The notes: generated from the letters alone by a model not told the origin. A stretch of 64,000 nucleotides of DNA from an uncultured Hyphomicrobiaceae bacterium (GCA_937931785.1 CALHAX010000007.1:1-64000); one strand, 5' to 3'. Positions 1 to 9,573 are shown, counted from the first letter of the stretch. Numbers and translations: made by a program.

Positions 1-1
1 T

Positions 2-277
2 TATGGCCCGTTCGACGCGCAAACGATCTTTGATGATCTTCCGGACGACGCGCTGAAGATTGAAATCTTCAAGGCTGATCATACCGCCTATTCGAAGAAG
101 CTCGACAAGGTGGTCATGATGAATGAGGCTCCCGATCATACAAAAGAGGATTTTGTTCTTCTTTCAGGAACGGCCGTTCGCGAGATGCTCGGCAATGGCA
201 TCGCGCCACCGCCGGAATTTTCACGACCCGAGGTCGCGGACATACTCATGGCGCACTATCAGAATGAGGCAGGCTGA
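2..277 (+). CDS. sat: Sulfate adenylyltransferase, C-terminal part (5' end outside window)
   Basis: The frame is open from the window edge and encodes the last 91 residues of an ATP sulfurylase, which makes adenylyl sulfate from ATP and sulfate in assimilation. The conserved C-terminal signature is visible (LSGTAVREML, then APPPEFSRPEVADILM), typical of the single-domain bacterial Sat/MET3-type enzyme. It ends at a TGA only 20 bp from the stop of the convergent MazG-like gene. The catalytic HXXH region lies outside the window, so whether the enzyme is fused to an APS kinase cannot be judged, though the stop right after this signature suggests no C-terminal fusion. Confidence 0.9.
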   Translation, partial: YGPFDAQTIFDDLPDDALKIEIFKADHTAYSKKLDKVVMMNEAPDHTKEDFVLLSGTAVREMLGNGIAPPPEFSRPEVADILMAHYQNEAG

Positions 278-296
278 CGACCGGGACGTCACGCGG

Positions 297-665
297 TCAG
301 AGTTCGGTGTATTTCTTCGCGTTGCCACGTGCCTTTTCGACCGGATACTTACGGTCATTCGCTGAAATTTTTGCGTCAGCGGCCTCGATGAGATCCAGGC
401 CGCTGCGTTCTGCGATCAACAGAAGGTAAAGCAGGACGTCGGCGCATTCTTCTGCGAGGCGGTCACGTGTAGGTGGCTCCTGACAGTCGCTTTCAAATAC
501 AGTGTCCGGTTTCCATTGCACCAATTCAAGAAGTTCGGCGGCCTCCAGGTTCAGCGAAACGATCAGGTCTTTCAACGTGTGGAACTGGCGCCAATCGCGC
601 GCATTACGAAACGCGACCAGACGTTTGGTGAGGTCCTCGAGAGACTGAGAAGTTGTATCGATCAT
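297..665 (-). CDS. MazG-like nucleotide pyrophosphohydrolase
   Basis: The 122-residue protein has the all-alpha NTP pyrophosphatase fold signature: an ExxE motif in EAAELLELVQW and an ExxD motif in EECADVLLYLL, which bind Mg2+ in MazG, RS21-C6 and dUTPase-2 relatives. It probably hydrolyses a non-canonical or modified (d)NTP to the monophosphate and pyrophosphate as house-cleaning; the substrate cannot be read from sequence. The start at 665 is chosen because the family begins with a sequence like MIDTTSQSLEDLT and a GGAA lies 7 bp upstream. The open frame extends to 755, but that extension has no family character. Confidence 0.85.
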   Translation of the reverse strand: MIDTTSQSLEDLTKRLVAFRNARDWRQFHTLKDLIVSLNLEAAELLELVQWKPDTVFESDCQEPPTRDRLAEECADVLLYLLLIAERSGLDLIEAADAKISANDRKYPVEKARGNAKKYTEL

Positions 666-778
666 GATAAATTCCGGGGCATGTGTTGTGACGTTCATAC
701 ACGATGTGGAGCTCCTGATCGATCCGTCCGAACGCATTGCAAAATGAGCATGCACGGGATTTTCAAACCGTCCTTTCC

Positions 779-2329
779 CTATACATCGAGCAGGACCTTG
801 TATCTCTTGCGAATGTCGAGCTCGGCGGCGGTGTCAAGGTATGTGGGGTGGTGAGTCGCGAGGATCTCGCGTGCTTTTGAGCGGGCGCGTTGCCAGATAT
901 CGGGAGCACCGCTGTCTCCCCACGTGCGGGGATCGTCGCGGTTGGCGAGCTTGGGATAATAATAATCACGCTGCATGGCCGACATGGTGTGAGCCCCCCC
1001 GAGGAAATGTCCTTCTCCAAGCACGGCATCACAGATCGCGTCGTAACCCAACGTTTCGTCGGTCACCTCGATGCCGCGGATGGCGCGATAGATGTGGCTC
1101 AACATTTCGTCGTCCAGGATGAAGGCCTCGAAACTGGCGCCAAGCAGGCTCGCCATCATGCCGGAACTTTCGTAGATCATGTTGCCGCCAGCCAGTCCGG
1201 CAGCCAGAGCTGTCATCGCTTTTTCTGCGCCCATCTGCGCGTCGACGGCCTTGGCGTCCGACATGGAACATGCGACGCCCGAGGGCAGTCCCAGGCTATT
1301 GGAAATCTGCGCAGCCGCAGCGTTCATGATGGCGATTTCTCCACCGCCGCCACAGAATGCACCCGTACGCAGATCGATCACGAAGGGCCAGTTGGAGAAT
1401 ATCATCGGATGGCCTGGCTCGAACACGTTGACCATGACGAGAGCCGCTAATGTTTCGGCCGTCGACTGAGCCAGGAACCCGGCCGGGGTCGCAGGAGCTG
1501 TTGCACCCGATTGCGCCGCAATGATGCAATTCAATGGTACGCCACGGCGGATGCACGCCAATGCGACTTCGACAGCATCTTCGCCATAGCGCAACGGCGA
1601 TATGACGGGAGAAATATGTGCCTTGCAGAATGGCGCTGCGCGAAAGGCATCGCTGCCCCCAAGCGCGATGTCGTACATATCGATGATCGGATCGACGCTT
1701 TCCGCAACGGTGAATGCTGTGCCGAGCGGCTTGGTCGTGCCTTTCAGCAGAGCGAACGCCGTGTTGATATCGAGATCGACAATATCGGGCACATCGGTTG
1801 CGATGCAGCAGCGTGTGAACCAGCTGACGTTAGTCAGCGTGTCTGCGACGCGGGCAAAATCGTAGAGGTCGTTGAGGGTCGATGCGCGGTAAAGCCCGGT
1901 GTCGAGATCAAGTGTCTGCACCGCCGCTCCGCCCGTGCCATAGCGCACACGATCTCCGCCGAGTTCGAAGGAGTGCGTCGGATCTCGCCCATGGAACACA
2001 AAGGATTTGGGAGCCGTATCGATGATGCGCTGCACCATTGCCTCGGGAAATGCCAATCGTCCACGGGCATTGATGTACGCCCCCTTTGCCAGACACTGCT
2101 TCATCAGCACATCGGGAACTTCTGCCATGCCAAGATCGTCGAGCAACCGCAGTGCAGTCGCAATGACCGTATCGACGTCGGCGTCGGACAGCGGTTTGTA
2201 ACTGCCGCCACGCTGACCGGGTGGAGCAGGATTGATCTCAAGTTCTGGTGCCGTGCGTTTGTGAACGCGTGCTTGCCGCCCGCCGCCCTTGCGCCCACGC
2301 GCAGCAGTTCTGGTTGCTGATACTGTCAT
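779..2329 (-). CDS. MttB-family (non-pyrrolysine) trimethylamine/betaine methyltransferase
   Basis: This 516-residue protein belongs to the trimethylamine methyltransferase MttB superfamily, whose members move a methyl group from a quaternary or tertiary amine to a corrinoid protein. No in-frame amber codon interrupts the frame, so it falls in the large non-pyrrolysine branch, which includes glycine-betaine and proline-betaine demethylases. The start at 2329 has an ideal GGAGG 8 bp upstream; a longer open frame to 2404 is ignored. A basic N-terminal tail precedes the domain. It is divergent from a LysR gene that is followed by a dimethylglycine-dehydrogenase-like gene, which points to methylated-amine catabolism. 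No corrinoid protein gene is seen nearby, so the methyl acceptor is unknown. Confidence 0.85.
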   Translation of the reverse strand: MTVSATRTAARGRKGGGRQARVHKRTAPELEINPAPPGQRGGSYKPLSDADVDTVIATALRLLDDLGMAEVPDVLMKQCLAKGAYINARGRLAFPEAMVQRIIDTAPKSFVFHGRDPTHSFELGGDRVRYGTGGAAVQTLDLDTGLYRASTLNDLYDFARVADTLTNVSWFTRCCIATDVPDIVDLDINTAFALLKGTTKPLGTAFTVAESVDPIIDMYDIALGGSDAFRAAPFCKAHISPVISPLRYGEDAVEVALACIRRGVPLNCIIAAQSGATAPATPAGFLAQSTAETLAALVMVNVFEPGHPMIFSNWPFVIDLRTGAFCGGGGEIAIMNAAAAQISNSLGLPSGVACSMSDAKAVDAQMGAEKAMTALAAGLAGGNMIYESSGMMASLLGASFEAFILDDEMLSHIYRAIRGIEVTDETLGYDAICDAVLGEGHFLGGAHTMSAMQRDYYYPKLANRDDPRTWGDSGAPDIWQRARSKAREILATHHPTYLDTAAELDIRKRYKVLLDV

Positions 2330-2462
2330 TTGACGACCTCCGCAGGAACTGCTCGCCGTATCACTCCAGCAAGGACAGGATTCCGGCAAGCTGCAATGCG
2401 TCAATTCGCAATTACCGAAACGCTATTTCATGTTATCTGCATCGTAAACTGGAGAGAACGCC

Positions 2463-3440
2463 ATGGCTGAACGCGACGCCGGACGTCTGTCCCTGCGTGC
2501 AATCGAGATTTTTGTTGCCGCTGTCGAGGAGAAGTCCCTCGGTGGCGCTGCACGCAGGCTGGGCACCAGCGCGTCGTCAGTCAGCCAGCATGTTGCGAAC
2601 CTGGAGGAGGCGCTTGGGGCGCGTCTTGTCGATCGGGCAGCCCGGCCATTTGCCGTGACCCAGGCAGGCAAGCTGTTCCATCGACGTGCCCTTGCCGTAC
2701 TTGACGAAATCGATCGTGCGCGCGCCGACCTTGCACGTCTTGACGCAAATGCGTTTCGGGAATTGTCGCTTGCAGTCATAGAGGAACTGGAACCGGACAT
2801 CCTTCCAACCATCGTGACACAACTCGCTGCCAACTACCCAAATTGCAACTTTATTGTCCGTGCGGGACACAGCCATGACAACATCGCAGCACTGGAAAGC
2901 CGAAGCGTCGATCTCATAGTGACGGCTGATGCTGACAATCTTCCGGACTGGATCGAGCGGCATGCACTCCTGCGTGATCCTCTCGTCCTTGTCTCTGCGC
3001 GAACGTTGCGTTTTGGAGAGAAACCTGAGCACGATCGCCTACTGGCAGCCCCCATGATCCGCTTCACGCGCGAGCAGATGCTGGCCCGACAGGTTGAGGC
3101 GCACCTTCGCCGTGTACGCCTCGCAGCACCGCGTCGTTTCGAAGTGGAGACAAATCGATCGATGATGGCCACCGTCATCCGTGAAGGTGGCTGGGCCATC
3201 ACAACTGCGCTTGGATACATGAGTGCGGCACGGTTTCATGATCAGATTGATGTGACGCGCCTCGTTGCGGCTGAACATGCGCGTGACCTGACACTGTGCG
3301 CACGTCATGATGTGCTCGGCGCACTTCCGAACGAAGTCGCTGATGCGTTACGTGCAGCGCTGCACGACCATGTTGCGCCGTCTGCCGCGCAGCGTATGCC
3401 ATGGCTTGGAAACACGTTTCGCGTTCTCGATCGATCGTGA
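2463..3440 (+). CDS. LysR-family transcriptional regulator
   Basis: The 325-residue protein has an N-terminal winged helix-turn-helix (residues ~10-70, with the typical SLGGAARRLGTSASSVSQHV pattern) and a periplasmic-binding-protein-like effector domain. It is divergent from the MttB-like gene across a 133-bp gap and upstream of the FAD/GcvT protein gene on its own strand. By the usual LysR arrangement it probably controls one or both in response to a methylated amine. The start has GAGAG about 8 bp upstream. The effector is unknown. Confidence 0.9.
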   Translation: MAERDAGRLSLRAIEIFVAAVEEKSLGGAARRLGTSASSVSQHVANLEEALGARLVDRAARPFAVTQAGKLFHRRALAVLDEIDRARADLARLDANAFRELSLAVIEELEPDILPTIVTQLAANYPNCNFIVRAGHSHDNIAALESRSVDLIVTADADNLPDWIERHALLRDPLVLVSARTLRFGEKPEHDRLLAAPMIRFTREQMLARQVEAHLRRVRLAAPRRFEVETNRSMMATVIREGGWAITTALGYMSAARFHDQIDVTRLVAAEHARDLTLCARHDVLGALPNEVADALRAALHDHVAPSAAQRMPWLGNTFRVLDRS

Positions 3441-3574
3441 AGTTTTTCTGAATTCATTATTCGTATTTCCTGAAAGCATTGTGTGTCTCTTGACCCTGAC
3501 CTGAGACGCTGGCGTGAGTGAACCACGAAGCACGGGGCGAAGGCCTCGATCCGATACAGACGAGGTCAATTCAG

Positions 3575-5992
3575 ATGAAGACGGATGCCAGGGTTGTGGT
3601 GATCGGGGGGGGCATCGGTGGGTGCAGTGCGCTGTATCACTTGACGCAGGAAGGGTGGAACGACGTTGTTCTGCTGGAGCGTGACGAACTGACATCGGGC
3701 ACGACGTGGCATTCTGCGGCGCAAGTTACGAACTTCGGCGCGGTGCAGTTGATGGTCGGGCTCAAGACGCACTCCATCAAACTTTACAAGGAACTGGCCG
3801 CTGATCCGGAGTATCCTGTTGGCTATCATCACGGCGATGGCGGGTTGCGACTGGCATCGAAGGACTGGCACCTCGACGGATACAAACATTTCATTTCCAT
3901 GGCGAAGGGAATGGGGGTCGACTTCGAACTCCTCGATCCGGAAGAATGCAAGCGCCGCCACCCCCTGATCTCGACCGATGGGCTGAAGGGTGCACTCTGG
4001 GACAGTGAAGACGGGGATATCGATCCGGCACAATTGTGCCAGGCCCTTGCCCGTCGCGCCCGCAACGCCGGTGCCGAGGTTTATCGCAAAACTTCCGTAA
4101 CCGGCCTGACAGAAACGTCTGACGGCTGGTTGGTTCACACGAACAACGGTGACATTCGATGCGAGCACGTTGTGAATGCCGGCGGTTATCGATGCAACGA
4201 AGTGGCCGCGATGATGGGCGTTCAGTTGCCCGTCGCGTCGATGGAACATCAGTATTTTGTAACAGAGGAAATACCCGAGCTGCGCGATCTCGACCATCGC
4301 GTTCCGCTGCTGCGCTGCCCGACGGATGATTTCTATCAGAGACAGGAAAAGAACGGGCTGCTGATCGGGTTCTACGAACAGAATTGCAAGACGTGGGGGC
4401 TCGACGGGATCGATCCTGCATTCACGATGGACTTGTGCCCGAACGATCTCGATCGGGTGACGGACGTTCTGGATGGCGCGTTCGGACGTCTGCCGTGTCT
4501 TACGGAAGCTGGTATCCACACCATCGTCAATGGACCGATCACCTACACACCGGACGGCATGCCACTGGTTGGGCGTATTCCCGGCAAACGGAACGCCTGG
4601 TGCATCACGGGCCTGCGGGCAGGCCTTGGCGAGGGCGGTGGGCACGGATGGCTGCTCGCGCAAGACATGGTGCATGGGGAAGCGTGTTATGACACATGGG
4701 CACTTGATCCAAGGCGTTTTACAGCACACGCAACGATCGAATACACCGCGCTGAAAGCCATCGAAGACTACCAGAACGAGTTCCGCTTCCACCGTCCACA
4801 CGAGCATCGCCCGGCGGGACGCCCGGCCAAGACAACACCGTTGACGGAGGTTTTAAATGCAGAGGGAGCCGAATTTGGAGTCGTCAACGGTTGGGAACGC
4901 GCCACGTTCTTCAAACCCTCTCCAGATTTCGTGGAAGATCACACGTTCGGCCTCCCCAATACGCACGACATCATCGCAGAGGAAGTCAAATGCGTGCAGG
5001 AGCGCGTTGGTCTAATGGAGGTCAACGGGTTCAACCGCTTCGAAATTCGCGGTGAAGGCGCTCGTGACTGGTTGGACACGATCATGTGCGGGCGCATTCC
5101 TCGCTCTGTTGGAAGGCTGGGGCTGAACTATCTTCTCACACACAAAGGCAACGTCCGAGGAGAAGCTACTCTGGCCAACCTTGCGGAGAACCGAGTGTGG
5201 TACGGTTCCGCGGCGGCTGCAGAATATCATGATATGGACTGGCTCCTGATGCACAATCCGCCAGTCGGAGTGACGGTCGAGAGCCTGACCAACACACATA
5301 CGATCCTTGTGCTGGCCGGGCCGAAGTCGCGGGATGTGCTTTCGGCGGCAGCACCAAGGACGGACTGGTCGGCACAAGCGTTCCCATGGTTGCACGTGCG
5401 GGAGGTTTTCATTGGTCACGTGGCAGCCATTGCCATGTCGGTTAGTTTTTCCGGAGAACTTGCGTGGGAACTGCATGTTTCGAACGCACAGCTTTTGGCT
5501 GCTTATCAGACACTCATGGCAGCGGGGGCGGCGCACGGGATTGGACACTTCGGTCTCCATGCAACGGAGTCCATGAGGCTGGAAAAAGGATATCGCCACT
5601 GGAAGGGCGATCTTCTGACAGAATTCAATCCATTTGAATCCCGGCTCGACCGATTCGTGAAAATGGGCAAAGATGATTTCATCGGAAAATCCGCTTTGGC
5701 GACTGCGATGGAAAAACCGCATCGCCGTACGTTCGTATCAATGGTGCTCGACGGTGATCCAGCCCCCGCTCATGCCGGCGACTCGATCTTGTCTGGTGAC
5801 AGTGTTGTGGGAACCGTTACGTCAGCTGGATATGGTCACCGGGTTGGTGAAAATCTGGCGATGGGATTTGTTGAACCGGAGTTCACGCAAGAAGGCGAAA
5901 ATCTGGACATTCTAATTCTTGGAGAAAAAAGACACGCGCGTGTCGTTCCCGAATGTCGCTATGATCCGCACTACGCCCGCGTGCGAAGTTGA
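3575..5992 (+). CDS. Dimethylglycine/sarcosine dehydrogenase-like flavoprotein with GcvT domain
   Basis: The 805-residue protein has an N-terminal FAD-binding Rossmann motif GGGIGG (residues 11-16), a SGTTWHSA motif with His46 at the place of the covalent FAD-His bond of dimethylglycine and sarcosine dehydrogenases, and a C-terminal half (~430-805) resembling the aminomethyltransferase GcvT folate domain. Length and order match dimethylglycine dehydrogenase. The family oxidatively demethylates N-methyl glycines and passes the C1 unit to tetrahydrofolate. The start at 3575 is preceded by GAGG and by the glycine motif at the usual distance; the open frame reaches back to 3518. With the MttB-like gene it suggests stepwise betaine demethylation; the exact substrate is inferred. 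Confidence 0.85.
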   Translation: MKTDARVVVIGGGIGGCSALYHLTQEGWNDVVLLERDELTSGTTWHSAAQVTNFGAVQLMVGLKTHSIKLYKELAADPEYPVGYHHGDGGLRLASKDWHLDGYKHFISMAKGMGVDFELLDPEECKRRHPLISTDGLKGALWDSEDGDIDPAQLCQALARRARNAGAEVYRKTSVTGLTETSDGWLVHTNNGDIRCEHVVNAGGYRCNEVAAMMGVQLPVASMEHQYFVTEEIPELRDLDHRVPLLRCPTDDFYQRQEKNGLLIGFYEQNCKTWGLDGIDPAFTMDLCPNDLDRVTDVLDGAFGRLPCLTEAGIHTIVNGPITYTPDGMPLVGRIPGKRNAWCITGLRAGLGEGGGHGWLLAQDMVHGEACYDTWALDPRRFTAHATIEYTALKAIEDYQNEFRFHRPHEHRPAGRPAKTTPLTEVLNAEGAEFGVVNGWERATFFKPSPDFVEDHTFGLPNTHDIIAEEVKCVQERVGLMEVNGFNRFEIRGEGARDWLDTIMCGRIPRSVGRLGLNYLLTHKGNVRGEATLANLAENRVWYGSAAAAEYHDMDWLLMHNPPVGVTVESLTNTHTILVLAGPKSRDVLSAAAPRTDWSAQAFPWLHVREVFIGHVAAIAMSVSFSGELAWELHVSNAQLLAAYQTLMAAGAAHGIGHFGLHATESMRLEKGYRHWKGDLLTEFNPFESRLDRFVKMGKDDFIGKSALATAMEKPHRRTFVSMVLDGDPAPAHAGDSILSGDSVVGTVTSAGYGHRVGENLAMGFVEPEFTQEGENLDILILGEKRHARVVPECRYDPHYARVRS

Positions 5993-6000
5993 GAACAACA

Positions 6001-7419
6001 TCAAACGTCTTCCATGCCTTTCAGGCGTTGCAGCAACGTGCCGGATTTTACGGGCGATGGGACAGGTGCTTGCAGTGGCATTTTTTCTCTCACATAGTCT
6101 GATGTGATCGTGTCTTGAGCGTCTTGACGGATATCCTGCTTCTTGATCCGTTCTGTCAGGCTGCTGCCACGCTTCTCTTCGGATACATTTGTTGCACCGG
6201 GTTTTACATCGACCGTTTCCGAAGTATCCGATGTCTCATTTTCATCAAACGGAGATCGACCAAGGCGCGACACCTTCCCGTTTCCACTTGCCGTGGCTGC
6301 GCCTCCGTTCACCAAGCCTTTTTCGTCTTTTATGTGCGCAATATCCGATGTATCGGACACCGCCGATTTGGCACGATCAAGCACTGTCATTTCGCTGGTC
6401 GCGGCATAAGACGTACGCTTTTCCGGGTTCGGATCTACACTGTCCGGGAGCGCAACCTGAATACCGCCATTTTGTGAAAGGTTTCCCAGTTCCTGGCGAT
6501 AATGCGCTGACAGTTTGGCCGCACGATCGTAAGCATTCGCCAATTCGACGCGCAATCGCGACGTCGTTTCCTTTTCACGCTGCAGTGCAACACGCCAGCG
6601 ATTGAACCGGGCGCCAAACCCTTTTGGGGCGTCATCGTTGATCGTATCAGCTGATCCGTTTGCGGATTTCGCAGCCTGGACCTCTCCCTGAAGCGATCGC
6701 GCAACAGCTGCAGCATCCTTGTCTTCCAACTGCGTGCGTTCGGCCTCCTGGATACGCTCGATCAAACGCGATTGGGTCGCTGTGCGTTCACGCAATTCGC
6801 GTACCTCGGACTGGAGCGCGATGGTTTGCTCCAAGGCTTCGGTCGGCACGCGCTGACGCCCCGCGTACTGCCGCGCTGTCATGGCCGCCTGGAGCCGTTT
6901 CAGCTCCTCGTCCTGCTGTTTAATCTGGGATGATGCCTCAGCAAGGGCCGCGTGTTGCGACGTTGCAGCCTTCACGAACTTGGCAATCTGTGAATCCCGC
7001 GCTTTCAGCAATTCCCGCGTTTCACGCAGACGATCCTCGGCGCGCGGCAGGCGCTCGTTCAGGGTCTGGGCCAGCACATGGCGCGCATTTCGGTTCTCGT
7101 CGCGTTGCGCGGTGATCTTCACGCTCTCGTCTTCCAGCTCGGCGATGCGGGCCTCGCGCCGGTTCAACTCGACGCGTTGGCGCGCCGCGCTCATCTCGGC
7201 GCGTTCAATCTTCTTTTCAAGCTGGTGCACAACGACTGCATGGGTTGCGCGAAGCTGATCTTTCTCAGCGCGGATTTCAGTCTCGTTGATCGGCAACGAT
7301 GCCCGGATACGGTGCGAGGTCAGGCGGACCGCACGCGCCCATGCAGCCGGAGCAATAAGCAGCGCCAGCAATGTCGCTGCAAAAAAACCGAGCGAAACAA
7401 GCATCAATGCCTGGATCAT
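6001..7419 (-). CDS. Membrane-anchored coiled-coil protein of unknown function
   Basis: The 472-residue protein starts with one hydrophobic segment (residues ~4-30) and continues as a long, highly charged alpha-helical region (~45-260) rich in Glu, Arg, Lys and Gln with heptad-like spacing, as in a coiled coil. The C-terminal 200 residues look disordered. This is a single-pass inner-membrane protein with a cytoplasmic or periplasmic coil. I do not recognise a characterised family. It converges with the flavoprotein gene (8-bp gap) and lies downstream of eipA on the same strand with a 60-bp gap. An envelope-structural role is only a guess from context. Confidence 0.7.
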   Translation of the reverse strand: MIQALMLVSLGFFAATLLALLIAPAAWARAVRLTSHRIRASLPINETEIRAEKDQLRATHAVVVHQLEKKIERAEMSAARQRVELNRREARIAELEDESVKITAQRDENRNARHVLAQTLNERLPRAEDRLRETRELLKARDSQIAKFVKAATSQHAALAEASSQIKQQDEELKRLQAAMTARQYAGRQRVPTEALEQTIALQSEVRELRERTATQSRLIERIQEAERTQLEDKDAAAVARSLQGEVQAAKSANGSADTINDDAPKGFGARFNRWRVALQREKETTSRLRVELANAYDRAAKLSAHYRQELGNLSQNGGIQVALPDSVDPNPEKRTSYAATSEMTVLDRAKSAVSDTSDIAHIKDEKGLVNGGAATASGNGKVSRLGRSPFDENETSDTSETVDVKPGATNVSEEKRGSSLTERIKKQDIRQDAQDTITSDYVREKMPLQAPVPSPVKSGTLLQRLKGMEDV

Positions 7420-7479
7420 GAGCGCACACCACGCGAGATCACTTCACGTACGCACCGGTGCCACATAGCTGCGCAGGTC

Positions 7480-8397
7480 TCAGAATGGGTTCCAAGTCGG
7501 GACACGGGAATATTTCAGATATCCTATGTTGGCTCCAAGCCGCAGTCCGACACCGGAGCGAATCGGAGCCATGGTGACATGGTCCCTTTGCTGAAATGTT
7601 ATGCCGACGCCTCCGATCAGATAGGCCGAACCGTCAACACCACCGAAACGACCGTAAACATCGCCAGGATCTCTCATGTCATACACCAAGATCATCGTTT
7701 TGGAACCTTCCGCGCCGAAGTCATACCCGACCGAAGGTCCTTGCCAATATACAGTATGTCGCCCGGCATTCTTGGTGTGTAATATGCCTTCGCCATACCT
7801 CAAGCCAGCGACAATTGCACCTCCCGCTTCCTGCCCGATGATGTAGCCGTTCGGGCGACCTTGTTTTTGAAACGCGTACTCAACCACGCCTGCAAAACCA
7901 CGTGCCACCTGCCCGAAGGCGTTGTTTCCGGCCTCTACAATCTCGTTGACCGTAAAAGTGCTCTCAAACCGGCTCGGACGCGGAGACTCAGCTGATACCG
8001 GCGGAAGATTGCGGCGGTTGGCGTTGCGCCGCGCAGGGCGTTGCTGGCTGTCATACAGTCCATCGTCTTCATCAGCCCATTCCTCATCCGGGTCGGCTGG
8101 GCGATAGGTCGAATAGTCCGGATCGTTCTGATATCGATCGTTTGAGCGCCTGCGATACGTCCGTTCATCGTTAGACGGCGCGTCATCATTGTACGTGCCG
8201 GAACTCGTATCGTAATCTTGCGAGGGCTCTACAGGTCCTGGATCATATGTCGTGGATGGTGTGACGACCTGTGGTTGCGTCGCCGTTTTGCCCCACGGCA
8301 GTTGCTCTGACGCCGCTTGCGTCGCGGTTGCGCCAAGAGGCCAGCAGACAGCCAATGCCAGAAGTGTCGACAGGTTGTATGTCGCTCGAAGAGTCAT
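7480..8397 (-). CDS. eipA: EipA-like periplasmic protein (DUF1134)
   Basis: The 305-residue protein has an N-terminal signal peptide (~residues 1-29), a long Asp/Tyr/Arg-rich disordered linker (~35-140) and a C-terminal DUF1134 domain. The domain shows family landmarks such as VNEIVEAGNNAFG, EAGGAIVAGLRYGEG, the YWQGPSVGYDFGAEG stretch and VGLRLGANIGYLKYS. In Brucella, EipA is a periplasmic beta-barrel-like protein needed for envelope integrity and is under CtrA control. The start has AGGA 7 bp upstream. I found no full TTAA-N7-TTAA CtrA site directly upstream, so CtrA control here is not shown. The linker is unusually long. Confidence 0.85.
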   Translation of the reverse strand: MTLRATYNLSTLLALAVCWPLGATATQAASEQLPWGKTATQPQVVTPSTTYDPGPVEPSQDYDTSSGTYNDDAPSNDERTYRRRSNDRYQNDPDYSTYRPADPDEEWADEDDGLYDSQQRPARRNANRRNLPPVSAESPRPSRFESTFTVNEIVEAGNNAFGQVARGFAGVVEYAFQKQGRPNGYIIGQEAGGAIVAGLRYGEGILHTKNAGRHTVYWQGPSVGYDFGAEGSKTMILVYDMRDPGDVYGRFGGVDGSAYLIGGVGITFQQRDHVTMAPIRSGVGLRLGANIGYLKYSRVPTWNPF

Positions 8398-8812
8398 CTG
8401 ATTGATCCTGCGTCTGATCGCGGCACCTCAAGAGCATGGGTGCAGAAGCGAATTGAGCGGCAAATTCGCGGGGAAGTGTTGCGAAACTAAGGCTCTGCCG
8501 CGGCGGGGCTATGTCACAAGGTGGTTTTCACCTGCAAAACAGCATGCATCAGGACAATCCCAGCCCGGAGTGTTGCTGAAAAGCAACCGCGCAGATGTCT
8601 CGTACATGAGACATCTGCTGGCCTCAACATTGGCAAAACCTCGGGATGGTGCCACGTGCCCTTCGATGTTAGGTCATGACGTGATTTGTTCCTGCGTTCC
8701 CGTCGCCCTGCGACGCTACTCGTTTTACCGAGGTGCCGTCGTTTTGTGGTCCAGCCGCTGGTGATCGATATCGCTTTCGATCAGCCTTGAACACTCGAAG
8801 GAGCATAAGCCC
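8398..8812. other. Divergent intergenic region between eipA and chpT
   Basis: This 415-bp stretch must carry the promoters of both flanking genes. The only strong structure I see is the inverted repeat at 8591-8618. No TTAA-N7-TTAA CtrA site and no credible small ORF was found. Confidence 0.6.
8591..8618. promoter_or_regulatory. 11-bp perfect inverted repeat (possible operator or hairpin)
   Basis: GCAGATGTCTC at 8591-8601 is matched by its exact reverse complement at 8608-8618, with a 6-nt spacer GTACAT. It lies about 195 bp upstream of chpT and 195 bp from the eipA start, with no T-run on either side, so an operator is as likely as an RNA hairpin. Confidence 0.5.
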
Positions 8813-9451
8813 GTGAGCGCCTCAGATCCCGTTTCCAATCTCGAATTGTCCGCCCTCATATCAAGCAAGATCTGCCATGACATCATTGGACCGGTCGGTG
8901 CGATCTTCAACGGACTTGAAGTGCTTGCCGAAGACGATGATCCGGAAAGCCGCGATTATGCACTCAATATCATCAAGGATTTCACGACACAGGCCTCTGC
9001 GAAGCTTCAGTTCGCACGTTTCGCGTTCGGAGCTGCGGGAACTGCTGGTGCGGTGATCGACCTGCGTAACGCGCATGACATCACACAAGCTTACCTTGCG
9101 GGTGAAAAGCAGACGCTCGACTGGCAGGTTCCCCCCGGACATATGGAAAAGGACCGTGTGAAGCTGCTGCTCAACATGATCTCAGCCGCGATCACGGCGC
9201 TGCCGCGGGGCGGCACGCTGCAGGTTGCCGTGATGGATCCGGAAGGGGCGCCATCTTTCATGATTCGCTGCTCGGGACAGGCTGCCCGCCCGCCGCAAAA
9301 TCTGACGGAGTTTATCGCTGGCAACCACGCGGGCACACTCGATGCGCTGACAATCCAACCGTATTACACATGTCTGCTGGCACAATCGGCTGGTATGACG
9401 CTCAACGTCGCTCAGGACGGAGCTGATATTGTTCTGACGGCGCGGAGCTGA
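8813..9451 (+). CDS. chpT: Histidine phosphotransferase ChpT
   Basis: The 212-residue protein matches ChpT, the phosphotransferase that relays phosphate from the CckA hybrid kinase to CtrA and CpdR in alphaproteobacteria. The dimerising helix carries SKICHDIIGPVGAIFNG with the predicted phospho-His at residue 22, followed by a degenerate HATPase-like domain lacking ATP-binding G boxes, as expected. It uses a GTG start with AAGGAG 9 bp upstream. A single-domain receiver gene follows 122 bp downstream. ctrA and sciP are also in this window, about 20 kb away. Confidence 0.93.
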   Translation: MSASDPVSNLELSALISSKICHDIIGPVGAIFNGLEVLAEDDDPESRDYALNIIKDFTTQASAKLQFARFAFGAAGTAGAVIDLRNAHDITQAYLAGEKQTLDWQVPPGHMEKDRVKLLLNMISAAITALPRGGTLQVAVMDPEGAPSFMIRCSGQAARPPQNLTEFIAGNHAGTLDALTIQPYYTCLLAQSAGMTLNVAQDGADIVLTARS

Positions 9452-9573
9452 CCCGGATTTCGGGACATACATTTTCAACTTGTTAAGGCTTCTGCGGCAG
9501 ACTTCTCAGCAACGATGAGAGAAGCACCGGGTCCAAACTCTGTGCTGACGCGCGCGCAGAGGTGACTTGCTCC

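Noticed and set aside
779-2329. Possible pyrrolysine-containing MttB
   Set aside because: The reading frame has no internal TAG, and no pylT-like tRNA is seen in the window.
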